Positions 1-8,307 of a DNA stretch of 44,342 nt are shown piece by piece. Within the stretch, counting starts at the first letter, position 1. Each line of letters opens with the position of its first letter. This stretch comes from Clostridia bacterium. Lineage in GTDB: Bacteria; Bacillota; Clostridia; Christensenellales; Aristaeellaceae. A program made the position numbers and the translations under genes. The stretch is from positions 1-44,342 of the forward strand of contig JAFWWK010000076.1 in NCBI GenBank assembly GCA_017523615.1. The letters run 5' to 3'. Under the pieces are notes generated by a model. That model had not been told where the DNA came from, searched no databases, and was given only the letters and a program-made list of their open reading frames with translations.

Positions 1-2
1 AG

Positions 3-404
3 ATGTATACCCTTGGCAGCGGTTTCATGCCCGCCCCCAATCATGCCGGCGGACTCAGGTACCACGGCATGAGCAGCATCCTGTCCCAATTGTATCACGA
101 TGGCTTTATGGAAGCCCGCAGCGTGGAGCAGACCAGCGTGTTCCGGGCGGCCGAGGAATTTGCCCGGGTCGAAGGCATCCTGCCCGCGCCGGAAAGCGCC
201 CACGCTATCCGTGCGGCCATCGACGAGGCGTTAAAATGCAAGGAGACAGGCGAAGAAAAGACCATCCTCTTCGGCCTCACCGGCACCGGCTATTTCGATC
301 TGGTTGCGTATGAAAAATTCCACGACGGCCTGATGACCGATTACATCCCGACGGACGAGGACCTCCAGAAGGGCTTCGACGGGATCCCGAAGGTGGACCT
401 GTAA
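3..404 (+). CDS. trpB: Tryptophan synthase beta chain, TrpB2 type (3' end only)
   Basis: This is the last 133 residues of a PLP-dependent tryptophan synthase beta subunit, which joins indole and serine to make tryptophan. The family is about 430-450 residues, so roughly 300 N-terminal residues, including the PLP lysine, lie left of the window; the ATG at position 3 is an internal methionine. The stretch HAGGLRYHGMS, the EARS segment and the run EGILPAPESAHAIRAAIDEA match the C-terminal half of TrpB2 rather than the TrpA-partnered TrpB1. TrpB2 proteins often work without TrpA, possibly salvaging indole. No trpA or other trp gene follows: the gene is closed by a terminator. Whether it belongs to a trp operon upstream cannot be seen. 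Confidence 0.88.
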   Translation: MYTLGSGFMPAPNHAGGLRYHGMSSILSQLYHDGFMEARSVEQTSVFRAAEEFARVEGILPAPESAHAIRAAIDEALKCKETGEEKTILFGLTGTGYFDLVAYEKFHDGLMTDYIPTDEDLQKGFDGIPKVDL

Positions 405-444
405 AAGTGTACCGCTGATATATCCGGGCTTGATGGCCCTTTCA

Positions 445-473
445 GCCGCGCTTGATCGAGCGTGGCTCTTTTT
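445..473 (+). terminator. Rho-independent terminator after trpB
   Basis: An 8-bp stem with one G-T pair (GCCGCGCT at 445-452 with AGCGTGGC at 459-466) and a 6-nt loop is followed by TCTTTTT. It lies 40 nt after the trpB stop and separates that gene from the oxidoreductase downstream. Confidence 0.85.
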
Positions 474-503
474 GGGGCGATCCGCCCTGTGCAAAGGAAA
501 CCG

Positions 504-534
504 TTGACTTAGAGTAAGCTGAAGGGTCTACCAT
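504..534 (+). promoter_or_regulatory. Candidate promoter with long (19-bp) spacer
   Basis: TTGACT at 504-509 is followed 19 bp later by TACCAT at 529-534, about 40 nt before the Gfo/Idh start codon. A 17-bp spacing would give TCTACC, a poor -10. Long spacers after TTGACT are typical of MerR-family-activated promoters, and CTTAGAG...CTGAAGG inside the spacer is only a weak dyad. The CCGTTGACT context recurs at 12559 and 14428. The regulator is inferred, not seen. Confidence 0.4.
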
Positions 535-574
535 AAAGGCAATACTTGAAATATCGGAACGGGGAGGACGGATC

Positions 575-1543
575 ATGAGAAAGGTGAGATGGGGCGTTCT
601 AGGTACGGCGGATATCGCATGGGGACAGACGATCCCCGGTATGCTTAAGGCGGAGCACTGCAAGCTTTATGCCATCGCGGGGCGAAAGACCGAAAAAACT
701 GAAAAATTCAGGGACGCTTTCGGTTTCCAAAGAGCGTATACCGGATACGAAGCGCTGCTGGAGGATCCGGAAGTGGAGGCCGTTTACATCCCGCTGCCAA
801 ATGATCTCCACTGCGAGTGGACGGTAAAGGCCCTGAAGGCAAAAAAGCATGTCCTGTGCGAAAAGCCCCTGGCGGTAAACGAAAAGCAGGCGGAGGAGAT
901 GTTCCGCACGGCGGAGGAAAACGGTGTGAACCTGATGGAAGCCTTCGCTTATCTGCACAGTCCTTTTGTTCGTGCCGTCCGTGAGGAGATCGAAGGCGGC
1001 ACCGTGGGGGAGATCCGCTATCTGGAATCAGCCTTCATCACGCCGAGGCGGGGGGATACGGACATCCGCCTCAGGAAGGAGACCTATGGCGGCGCCATGT
1101 ACGATCTTGGCTGCTACTGCGTAAGTATGGCCTTGTGGATGATGGGCAGGGAGCCGGATGAGATCCGCGCATCGGCGCAGTTTTCGGATAAAAAGGTAGA
1201 CCTGTTCACATCGGCCCTTCTCCTGTATGAGGACGGCGCGGTGGCGAACCTGGACTGCGGGATGCTTCTGCCCGGGGGACGGTTGGACCGGTTTCGCATC
1301 CACGGGACCCGGGGCACGATCGTATCCCCGGTGGAATTCAACCAGTGCGGAAAGATCCCCTATACGGTGATCAGGGACGGCACGGCAGTTACAAAGGAGG
1401 TCGAAGCGCCCAACAACTACGCCCTGGAAGCGGAGCAGATGAACCTTTGTGTCCTGAGGGGGGAAAAGCCCCATGTGCCGAAAGAATTCTCCCTCAGGGT
1501 CGCCCGGGTGACGGACAGGATCCTGAGGGAGATTGGGTACTGA
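575..1543 (+). CDS. Gfo/Idh/MocA family NAD(P)-dependent oxidoreductase
   Basis: This 322-residue protein has the two-domain build of the Gfo/Idh/MocA family, which oxidises or reduces sugars, inositols and related polyols with NAD(P). The N-terminal Rossmann fold opens with GVLGTADIA (residues 7-15). The family signature CEKPLA lies at 95-100 with its EKP at 96-98. The C-terminal half carries GGAMYDLGCYCV, in the place of the substrate-side motif. The length is normal. The start is fixed by GGGGAGG about 8 nt upstream. It converges on the GH10 gene with no base between the two stop codons. Neighbouring xylanase, GH43 and sugar kinase suggest a sugar or sugar-acid substrate; the exact substrate cannot be told. 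Confidence 0.88.
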   Translation: MRKVRWGVLGTADIAWGQTIPGMLKAEHCKLYAIAGRKTEKTEKFRDAFGFQRAYTGYEALLEDPEVEAVYIPLPNDLHCEWTVKALKAKKHVLCEKPLAVNEKQAEEMFRTAEENGVNLMEAFAYLHSPFVRAVREEIEGGTVGEIRYLESAFITPRRGDTDIRLRKETYGGAMYDLGCYCVSMALWMMGREPDEIRASAQFSDKKVDLFTSALLLYEDGAVANLDCGMLLPGGRLDRFRIHGTRGTIVSPVEFNQCGKIPYTVIRDGTAVTKEVEAPNNYALEAEQMNLCVLRGEKPHVPKEFSLRVARVTDRILREIGY

Positions 1544-2623
1544 CTATTTTTCGGGTCGATCCGCGTTCCCGGTCAGTCTTCGCAGGAAGGGCTTGGGCTG
1601 ACCGGATTCGTCGAACAGCAGAGGGTGCTGTTTGACGAACGGCATGCCCCGGCTGACGCCGAAATGATCCAGCCAGGTCCTGTCGTCCGAAACGCCCCAG
1701 GTGGTGACGCAGTCGATCACGCCGGCGTAGCTGCGGTAGATACCGAACAGGCGGACATAGATATCGCCGATCCGGGACAGCGTTCCTTCATCCGCCCGGG
1801 CCGCTTCCCGGATGTATTCCTCAAAACCGTCGTCGCCCGGTCTCAGCCGCACGGCCCCGGTGTTCAGGACGGCCATCATGGATATATCCAGCTCCGTTAC
1901 ATGGATCCTGAGGCCCATGGACGCGTAGATTTCGATGGAGCGTTTGATCTCGTCATAGTCCGGGGGAGCGAAATGGTGCTGCTGCATGCCGACACCGTCC
2001 ACCCGGCAGCCTTTTTCCTTCAGATCGCGGATCAGAGAGACGATCCTCTCCCGCTTTTCCGGAACGCATTCGCTGTAATCGTTATAAAACAGCTGTGCGT
2101 CCGGGGCGTAGCGGTCCATGGAGCGGAAAGCCGCCTCAATAAAAGCGGGCCCGCACAGGCGAAAATAGTCGCTGTCCCGGTAGACCGGGTCTTCCCCCGG
2201 ACCGGGCGCGCCGTCCCGCGTGGCTTCATTGACCACATCCCAGCAATAGACGTCGCCGCCATAGCGTTCGCATATGGCTTTGGTATGCCTGTCGATGCGC
2301 TCATAGATCATTTCCGGCGGGGCCGGCCTGTCCCCGTCCCTGTACATCCAGGCGGGCGTCTGGTTGTGCCATACCGGGGCGTGAGCGCGGATCTTTATGC
2401 CCATGCCGCGTGCGAAGGCAACGATCTCGTCGGCCTGTTCAAACCGGAAATGACCCTCCTCCGGCTCGATCCGGTCGTATTTCATCTCATTTTCGGCTGT
2501 CAGGCTGTTGAAGTGCTGCCTGATCAGGTCTCCGCGCTCCCGGAGGACCCGGGGAGATACCGCCGCGCCGATCCTGAAGAAAGGTTCGCAGGCCCTGGCA
2601 AGTGAAAAGTTATTGTCCATCAT
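1544..2623 (-). CDS. GH10 endo-1,4-beta-xylanase (cytoplasmic type)
   Basis: This 359-residue single-domain protein is a glycoside hydrolase family 10 enzyme, which cuts the beta-1,4 backbone of xylan or xylo-oligosaccharides with retention. LTAENEMKYD (residues 41-50) and HAPVWHNQTP (81-90) are classic GH10 strands. The acid/base glutamate is E133 in WDVVNEAT and the nucleophile is E244 in HVTELDI. There is no signal peptide: MMDNNFSLARACEPFF is polar, so it probably acts inside the cell on imported oligomers. A GGGGAAAGGG stretch lies just upstream of the ATG. It stops on TAG directly against the oxidoreductase stop. A divergent promoter region of about 120 bp separates it from the PfkB kinase. 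Confidence 0.95.
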   Translation of the reverse strand: MMDNNFSLARACEPFFRIGAAVSPRVLRERGDLIRQHFNSLTAENEMKYDRIEPEEGHFRFEQADEIVAFARGMGIKIRAHAPVWHNQTPAWMYRDGDRPAPPEMIYERIDRHTKAICERYGGDVYCWDVVNEATRDGAPGPGEDPVYRDSDYFRLCGPAFIEAAFRSMDRYAPDAQLFYNDYSECVPEKRERIVSLIRDLKEKGCRVDGVGMQQHHFAPPDYDEIKRSIEIYASMGLRIHVTELDISMMAVLNTGAVRLRPGDDGFEEYIREAARADEGTLSRIGDIYVRLFGIYRSYAGVIDCVTTWGVSDDRTWLDHFGVSRGMPFVKQHPLLFDESGQPKPFLRRLTGNADRPEK

Positions 2624-2744
2624 TTACCCTTTCCCCGGCATGGAAGCCGCGTTATAAAAAATATTGTTATACGGAGCGAGCGCCGGAAAAGAACAAACAT
2701 GTTTTCCTTGCTCTTCTTTTACGGCGGATACGCATGGAGGAAAA

Positions 2745-3728
2745 ATGAAACAGGGTCACGAGTTCCGGCGCGCCGACCTGATCTGTGCCGGCATGGCGCT
2801 GGTTGATTCCCTTATCCGGGGGTTTGATCCGGTGCCGGTTTCCGCGTCCGGCTATCGGGCGGGATCCGCTGCCCTGAATGTGGGCGGGGAAGCGGTCAAC
2901 GCGGCGATGGCCGGCGCGAAGCTGGGGCTGAAGACGGGGATCGTCTGCGCCCTGGGCGAGGATGCGGCGGGCGATCTGGTGCGCGCCGCACTGAAAAAGG
3001 CCGGCGTAGACGATGCGCATATCGTGAAGGGACCGGCGACCCCGGTAACGACGCTGTTCATCCGTGAAGACGGTTCGCGAAGATCCGTCACAAATCCTTC
3101 GCACCGGTACAATTTTCATCCGGAGAAAGACCCCTCTGCCTTTACCGGCGCGAAGGCGCTTTTGATCGGATCCCTGTTCCGTCCTCCGTTTGACGATCCC
3201 GGGATCGTATATTCCGTGCTGAAGGCGGCAAAGGACGCGGGCCAGATCGTGATCGCCGATACAAAACTGCCATATGACCGGGCCCTGAAGGCCGAAGACC
3301 TGCGGGAATCCTTTCCGATGATCGATTACATTACGCCCAATGAGGACGAAGCCCGATTCCTGACCGGGATGGAGGATACGGAGAAAATGGCGGACGTCCT
3401 GCTGGACCTGGGCGCCGGCCACGTGATCCTGAAGCTGGGCGGCAGAGGCGTATATATGAGATCACAGGATACGGCCGTCAGGCTTCCGGCGTACGCGGTC
3501 GACGCTGTGGACAGCACCGGCGCGGGGGATAACTTTGCCGCCGGCTTCGTTTCGGAGATCCTGCGGGGCAGGAAAGCGGAGGAGGCTCTCTCCTTTGCCA
3601 ATGCCTGCGGCGCGGTGTGCGTCACGGCATTGGGAGCGGGGACCGCCCTGAAAAACCGGGAGCAGGTGCTGAGATTTATGGAGGAGACACCGCTCAAAAC
3701 AGATCACATTCCCGGTCGGCCGGGCTGA
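2745..3728 (+). CDS. PfkB-family carbohydrate kinase
   Basis: This 327-residue protein is a ribokinase-like (PfkB) sugar kinase that phosphorylates a sugar or sugar acid with ATP. The N-terminal PfkB signature is at about residues 47-61 (GGEAVNAAMAGAKLG). The C-terminal signature DSTGAGDNFAAGF (256-268) contains the catalytic base D262 and the GAGD anion hole. The start at 2745 is chosen because GGAGG lies 4 nt before it; the frame stays open 27 codons further upstream, but those residues do not resemble the family. The neighbouring GH10, GH43 and Gfo/Idh genes suggest it handles a monosaccharide or uronate-derived product. Ribokinase, fructokinase and 2-keto-3-deoxygluconate kinase cannot be told apart here. 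Confidence 0.9.
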   Translation: MKQGHEFRRADLICAGMALVDSLIRGFDPVPVSASGYRAGSAALNVGGEAVNAAMAGAKLGLKTGIVCALGEDAAGDLVRAALKKAGVDDAHIVKGPATPVTTLFIREDGSRRSVTNPSHRYNFHPEKDPSAFTGAKALLIGSLFRPPFDDPGIVYSVLKAAKDAGQIVIADTKLPYDRALKAEDLRESFPMIDYITPNEDEARFLTGMEDTEKMADVLLDLGAGHVILKLGGRGVYMRSQDTAVRLPAYAVDAVDSTGAGDNFAAGFVSEILRGRKAEEALSFANACGAVCVTALGAGTALKNREQVLRFMEETPLKTDHIPGRPG

Positions 3729-4120
3729 CCTTTGCGGCACAGGACGACTTTGGTATGACAAAGGTTTATCGAATCACTCCGATGCCGGAATAGGTGTCCG
3801 ATCCGGTGAATCATCAGCCGGAAGAAAGCCGCCCCGTCGGTGGGGGCCGGCGCTTCCTTCTGACTGAGCCCGGAGGGATCGGGCGACATGAGCCGGAGGG
3901 TTTCTTTATCTTCAGGAGTTTTCCCCGCAGGATCCGCAATGCTTTAAGCCCTCAGGGAAAGCGCTGTATTTCCGGTTGTCAAAGCGGAACCGCAGGCTCT
4001 TATCCTCGGGAAAAAACGAATCCTTTTATAAGTGGATCGTACGGTGTTTTATAAAAATGTCCCGTGGGAAAAGGCGTGCCTCGGCGCTTTTTCTTTTTTT
4101 CCCGCCGGATAGAAGAAGGC
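3729..4120. other. Gap between convergent genes, no convincing gene
   Basis: 392 bp between the PfkB stop and the GH43 stop. The open frame at 3794-4054 (+) has no family resemblance or ribosome site and is rejected as a gene. The region holds an imperfect hairpin (GAAGAAAGC 3821-3829 with GCTTCCTTC 3852-3860), smaller dyads, and the terminator listed at 4068-4100. No tRNA or transposase remnant is visible. Confidence 0.6.
4068..4100 (+). terminator. Candidate rho-independent terminator
   Basis: GAAAAGGCG (4068-4076) pairs with CGCTTTTTC (4085-4093) over 9 bp with one G-T pair and an 8-nt loop, then T7 (4094-4100). It reads on the plus strand 340 nt after the kinase stop, so it would imply a long 3' UTR. 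It would also stop forward transcription from running into the opposing GH43 gene. Confidence 0.6.
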
Positions 4121-5584
4121 TTAGCCGGCGGGGAAGGGTTCGTCGTCGAATGTAAAACGGTCAAAAGTGATGTTTGATTCGACGGAAGGAGCCCTGAAAT
4201 CAAAATATACCGCCCGCCGACCGATCACTCCCGCCGCCAGCGGGACCGTGACCTTGGCCGTGCCCGGTTCGATCTCTGCCCTGGCGATCTCTTTTCCCTG
4301 AAAATGGTCCGCCCGGATGATCACGGACGCCTTGACCGGGCTTGAAAGCGCCATCGTGACCGATTTGGGTGAATTCGGCCCGAAGCGGAGGTACCGGAAC
4401 CCCACTGTTACGCCGTCGCCGATCCCCATGACCGGCGCGGAGATATCATCGCGCTTTTCATATACCGGGGCGATAAAAGCCCGATGGCCTCCCGGCCTGT
4501 ACAGGTGACAGGCGTATCCGGCAGAGATCCATTTGCGGGCGTCCAGGCCGTCGATCTGCGGCCCCTGGGAGGTCATTTCCGCCGGACCGCAGGCTACGGG
4601 CTCGCCCTCCCGATACTCGATCTTTCCCAGGTATATCTTCCCATCCTTACCGAGCGCCGCGTCAATGGGCTCCATCATGGCCTGGCGGGAGTACTCGTTC
4701 GTGCCCGTATGCCGGTGATAGAAAACATACCATTGCCCGTTGATCTCCATAACGGAGCCGTGGTTGTTGCCCCAGCGGTAGGAAATAACGCCGTTTCCGT
4801 TGCCGTCCGGCAGGATCTCTCCTCCGTTGAAGCTGATATCCCCGCCCTCCCGGAAGCCTTCCAGGGGCAGGTCGCTCCACTTATAGGACAGGAAGCCGTT
4901 GTTCGGTCCGTCGACCCCCAGGGAGGGAACGGGCTTTCCCGTCCGTTTGGAATAGATGTAAACATATTTCCCCATGATCTTCCTGGGGCTGGACGCCTCG
5001 AAAAAGCCGTCGTCCGCGTTGATATGGCCCTTTTCCCCCTTCAGCCAGGGAAAATCGGCGTCGCAGTGGCCCATCGGATGCTCCCGCAGCGTACCCGGAC
5101 GGATGGTGGCCATATCATCTTCCAATTCAGCGCAGTAGCAGGCGCAGAACCCCCAGTAAGCGTATACGCGCCCATTGTCGTCCACCAGCACCCCGGGGTC
5201 GAACCCGAGATCCGTTTTCACGGGATCCGTAAACGGGCCCCAGGGGGTTTTTGATCTGGCCACTCGGATCACCGACCCCTTTTGCTCCGCCGCGTACAGA
5301 TAAAAGGTGTCGCCCTTGTGCACCGCGTCCGGGGCATACAGGATGCTGTTGTCCGCCGCCCGGTAGCAGCTCCCGTGACAGGTCCAGTCGGTCAGGTCCG
5401 TCACCGGCGCGGACCAGACCACGTAATCCCGCCCGCAGTATTCCGTCCTTTCCGTGTCGTGGGAACCGTAGACGTAGACGCGGGTCTCGCCCTGATAGGT
5501 AAACACCCGGGGCTCGCCGTCCGGTATATGCTCCCAGAGGGGCAGGTAAGGGTTGCCGCCTTTAACATATCCTTTGTTTTTCAT
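4121..5584 (-). CDS. GH43 family glycosidase (arabinofuranosidase/xylosidase type)
   Basis: This 487-residue protein is a family 43 five-bladed beta-propeller glycosidase with a C-terminal beta-sandwich. The N-terminus KGGNPYLPLWEHIPDGEP is typical of a GH43 group that removes arabinose or xylose from arabinoxylan fragments. Acidic motifs of the active site are visible: APDA (D86), GFDPGVLVDDNG (D129) and DGFFEASSP (E196, probable acid). Residues from about 340 to the end form the accessory domain. No signal peptide is present. The ATG at 5584 is preferred over the in-frame GTG at 5593 because AAGGAAGG overlaps that GTG and sits 8 nt before the ATG. Substrate specificity is not resolved. Confidence 0.9.
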   Translation of the reverse strand: MKNKGYVKGGNPYLPLWEHIPDGEPRVFTYQGETRVYVYGSHDTERTEYCGRDYVVWSAPVTDLTDWTCHGSCYRAADNSILYAPDAVHKGDTFYLYAAEQKGSVIRVARSKTPWGPFTDPVKTDLGFDPGVLVDDNGRVYAYWGFCACYCAELEDDMATIRPGTLREHPMGHCDADFPWLKGEKGHINADDGFFEASSPRKIMGKYVYIYSKRTGKPVPSLGVDGPNNGFLSYKWSDLPLEGFREGGDISFNGGEILPDGNGNGVISYRWGNNHGSVMEINGQWYVFYHRHTGTNEYSRQAMMEPIDAALGKDGKIYLGKIEYREGEPVACGPAEMTSQGPQIDGLDARKWISAGYACHLYRPGGHRAFIAPVYEKRDDISAPVMGIGDGVTVGFRYLRFGPNSPKSVTMALSSPVKASVIIRADHFQGKEIARAEIEPGTAKVTVPLAAGVIGRRAVYFDFRAPSVESNITFDRFTFDDEPFPAG

Positions 5585-5649
5585 CGGATGCACCTTCCTT
5601 GTTTATGATCCGGCGTCGTTCTTTGACCCGGATCGTTCCGGCTGATAAA

Positions 5650-5678
5650 AAAATAGCATATCCTGCGTGATAATTCAA
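5650..5678 (-). promoter_or_regulatory. Sigma-A-like promoter for GH43 gene
   Basis: On the minus strand TTGAAT (5678-5673) and TATTTT (5655-5650) are separated by 17 bp, about 65 nt before the GH43 ATG. Fit to consensus is moderate. Confidence 0.5.
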
Positions 5679-5751
5679 GGGTCCATGGAACACTGCCGGG
5701 CCGCGGATGAGGGCATGGCGGAAACATAAATGAAAAGCCCGCTTTTTTCCA

Positions 5752-5780
5752 TTGTGATTTTTTTGCGGCGGGCATATAAT
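5752..5780 (+). promoter_or_regulatory. Strong sigma-A promoter for DUF554 gene
   Basis: TTGTGA at 5752-5757, a 17-bp spacer and a perfect TATAAT at 5775-5780, 45 bp before the DUF554 start codon. It lies back to back with the GH43 promoter. Confidence 0.8.
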
Positions 5781-5825
5781 CTATATAAATACAAGGTTAA
5801 CGCCGGGGATCGAGAGGTTTTTTGC

Positions 5826-6551
5826 ATGATCGGGACAGGGACCGTTCTGAACACCGCCGCCATTGTCGCCGGCGGGCTGGCAGGGCATTTTGCGGGCAGG
5901 TTGTTTAAAGAGGACCAGCAGGATGCGCTGACCAAAGCCTGCGGCGTCAGCGTGCTTTTTATCGCCATCGCCGGGGCGATGCAGGGGATGCTGAAGATCG
6001 ACGGGGGTTCCATTGTCAGCGGGCGGTCCATGCTGGTGGTCCTTTGCCTGGCTCTGGGCACGGTGATCGGCGAAATGATCGGCATCGAGAAAGGATTTGA
6101 GCGCTTCGGGGAATGGCTGAAACAAAAAACCGGCAACAGCGGCGACAGGCAGTTCGTCGGTGCCTTCGTCACCGCGTCCCTTACCGTCTGCATCGGGGCG
6201 ATGGCCATTGTCGGAGCGATCCAGGACGGCATCCTGGGGGATCCATCCACCCTTGGCGTAAAGGCAGTGCTGGATTTCATCATCATTCTGGTGATGACCT
6301 CCTCCATGGGAAAGGGCTGCGCCTTCTCGGCCATTCCGGTATTTTTGTTTGAAGGCGTGGTCACCCTGCTGGCCAGGCTGGTCTCACCTGTGATGACCGG
6401 CCTTGCGATCGCTTATCTTTCGCTGATCGGCTCGGTCCTGATCTTCTGCGTCGGCGTCAACCTGGTATGGGGCAAAAAAGTGTCGGTCGCCAATATGCTT
6501 CCGGCGGTGCTTCTGGCTGTCGCCGCGGCATATCTGCCCTGGCTTTTCTGA
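5826..6551 (+). CDS. DUF554 (YqgA-type) integral membrane protein
   Basis: This 241-residue, very hydrophobic protein begins MIGTGTVLNTAAIVAGGLAG, the usual start of the DUF554/YqgA family, and shows about six or seven membrane segments rich in glycine and small residues. The family is widespread in Firmicutes; its function is unknown, possibly transport. The ATG at 5826 is chosen over an in-frame start at 5730 because the promoter's -10 box (5775-5780) lies downstream of 5730 and GAGAGG precedes 5826. It is alone on its transcript, as far as can be seen. Confidence 0.87.
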   Translation: MIGTGTVLNTAAIVAGGLAGHFAGRLFKEDQQDALTKACGVSVLFIAIAGAMQGMLKIDGGSIVSGRSMLVVLCLALGTVIGEMIGIEKGFERFGEWLKQKTGNSGDRQFVGAFVTASLTVCIGAMAIVGAIQDGILGDPSTLGVKAVLDFIIILVMTSSMGKGCAFSAIPVFLFEGVVTLLARLVSPVMTGLAIAYLSLIGSVLIFCVGVNLVWGKKVSVANMLPAVLLAVAAAYLPWLF

Positions 6552-6639
6552 GATGGGAAGGTCCCCGACCTTCTCAGGATCCGGCCTGCCGAAACCAGGC
6601 GCCGCTGCCGAACCGAAAAAACATCAGGAGTGATGATCC

Positions 6640-7752
6640 ATGAACGAAGCGAAAGGAATGTTCACCGCAAAGATGATCGCGCCATGCGGCCTGGACTGCA
6701 GATTGTGCGCCAGGGCGCTGGACAGCGAAGCCCCGTGTCCGGGCTGCAACGGCCCCGACGCCAATAAGCCTTCTTTCTGCTCCGATAGGTGCGGGATCGT
6801 CCTGTGTGGGAAAAGGAAAGAGAATGGATACACGTTCTGCGACGAGTGCCCGGAATATCCCTGCAGGGACGTTATGGAAAAGGAACGCCGGTACACTTGT
6901 GCGTATCCGCTGGTCGAGTCACCCCTGAAAAACCTTCGCCTCATCCGTGAAAAAGGCATGGAGCGATTCCTTGAGAGGGAAAAGGCGCGGTGGACCTGCG
7001 GGGAGTGCGGCGGGGTCATCTGCGTCCATACGGGCGTATGCTCCGCCTGCGGGAAAAAATACGGCGTGCAGGTCATCCGCATGGGAACGGATACCTGGAG
7101 GATCGAGGACGGAGGGGTCCGGTTTTTCCTGCTGGCGGGAAAGGAAAAGGCCCTGATGATCGATTCGGGCATGAACGTCCCCCAGGCCAGGGAGATCGCT
7201 CAGACGCTGACGGACCTGCCGGTGGAGCTTTTGAATACCCATGCTGACAGGGACCATATCGGCTGCAATGATGAATTTGAATCCTTTTATATGCACCCGG
7301 CGGACGAAGACCAGTACCGGAGATCGGGAAAGGGAGGGCGGCTGATACCCCTCAGGGACGGCGGCGAAATGGACCTGGGGGACCGCAGACTGAAGATCAT
7401 CCACCTTCCCGGTCACACGCCCGGGAGCGTGGCGGTGCTGGACGTCAGGGACCGGGTGCTGATCAGCGGCGATCCCATCCAGGAACACGGAAGGATATTC
7501 ATGTTCGGCGAACACCGTAATATGCGGGATTTTATCGATAGTCTGAAAAGGCTGGAAACGATGAGCGTGGAATTCGACATGATCTGGCCTTCCCACGCGG
7601 ATCTCCCGCTGTCTCCGGATGCCGTGGGAAGGGTCCGCGCCGGGGCGGAAAGGATCCTTTCCGGGGAAGCCGAAGGGAGGCAGGTGGAATTCTTCGGCAG
7701 GAGCATCGTCCTTTACGATATGGGTACTACGGCTTTTTTGTGTGAAAGCTGA
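6640..7752 (+). CDS. DUF3795-like Cys-rich domain fused to metallo-beta-lactamase hydrolase
   Basis: This 370-residue protein joins two domains. Residues 1-140 contain 17 cysteines and begin MIAPCGLDCRLC, the pattern of DUF3795, a presumed metal-binding domain; the stretch ends in a zinc-ribbon-like group (C120, C123, C134, C137). Residues 148-365 form a metallo-beta-lactamase fold with THADRDHIG (H201, D203, D205, H206), HLPGHTPGS (H259), ISGD (D278) and PSH (H319), so both metal sites look complete. AGGAG lies 9 nt before the ATG. The two domains are in one frame with no internal start needed. The enzyme's substrate is unknown; glyoxalase-II-like thioester or phosphodiester hydrolysis are possible. 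The next gene, a Nudix hydrolase, starts 72 nt downstream. Confidence 0.85.
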   Translation: MNEAKGMFTAKMIAPCGLDCRLCARALDSEAPCPGCNGPDANKPSFCSDRCGIVLCGKRKENGYTFCDECPEYPCRDVMEKERRYTCAYPLVESPLKNLRLIREKGMERFLEREKARWTCGECGGVICVHTGVCSACGKKYGVQVIRMGTDTWRIEDGGVRFFLLAGKEKALMIDSGMNVPQAREIAQTLTDLPVELLNTHADRDHIGCNDEFESFYMHPADEDQYRRSGKGGRLIPLRDGGEMDLGDRRLKIIHLPGHTPGSVAVLDVRDRVLISGDPIQEHGRIFMFGEHRNMRDFIDSLKRLETMSVEFDMIWPSHADLPLSPDAVGRVRAGAERILSGEAEGRQVEFFGRSIVLYDMGTTAFLCES

Positions 7753-7824
7753 ATTAGAGACGGCCACGGAAACAAGGGGACTTGACGGATGCGGACTACT
7801 GGGGACGGGGAGGACGGATAAGGA

Positions 7825-8307
7825 ATGGATTACATTCATGACCTGAGGAAGGTGACAGGGCCCCGGAAGCTTATCCTGAACTGCGCGGGTGCGCTGATCA
7901 TCAGGGACGGAAAGATACTGTTCCAGCGCCGGACGGACAACGGCAGGTGGGGCCTGATCGGCGGACTTCTTGAGATGAACGAGACCTACGAGGAGGCCTG
8001 CCTCCGGGAAATACGGGAGGAAACGGGCCTGGAGGTGAAGCTGGAAAATTTCCTCGGTATTTTCCACAACCACGATATGGTATGGAGCAACGGGGACGCC
8101 GCTCACGTGCTGTCCGCCATGTATACCGCCAGCATCGTCAGCGGGGAACCGAGGATCGACGAGGAATCCTATGAACTGCGGTTTTTCGGGAAGGATGAGA
8201 TCCCCGAACTGTTCGCGGAGGATCATATCGCGGCCCTGGACGCTTATTTCAGGGGCGTGAGGTACCCCCTGCCGCAGGAAAACCGTTACAGGGGGGCGGG
8301 GAAGTGA
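7825..8307 (+). CDS. Nudix hydrolase
   Basis: This 160-residue protein hydrolyses a nucleoside diphosphate linked to another group; the true substrate is unknown. A complete Nudix box (Gx5Ex7REUxEExGU) spans residues 47-69: G47, E53, R61, E62, E65 and E66 are all present. FQRRTDNGRWGLIGG before the box is typical of ADP-ribose/NADH-type Nudix proteins. Its stop overlaps the GTG start of the GNAT gene by 4 nt (GTGA), so the two are translationally coupled. A GGGGAGG lies 11 nt before the ATG. Confidence 0.93.
   Translation: MDYIHDLRKVTGPRKLILNCAGALIIRDGKILFQRRTDNGRWGLIGGLLEMNETYEEACLREIREETGLEVKLENFLGIFHNHDMVWSNGDAAHVLSAMYTASIVSGEPRIDEESYELRFFGKDEIPELFAEDHIAALDAYFRGVRYPLPQENRYRGAGK

Noticed and set aside
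4101..4132. CCCGCCGG/CCGGCGGG hairpin as GH43 terminator
   Set aside because: On the minus strand it is followed by A, not T, and its right arm overlaps the gene's stop region.
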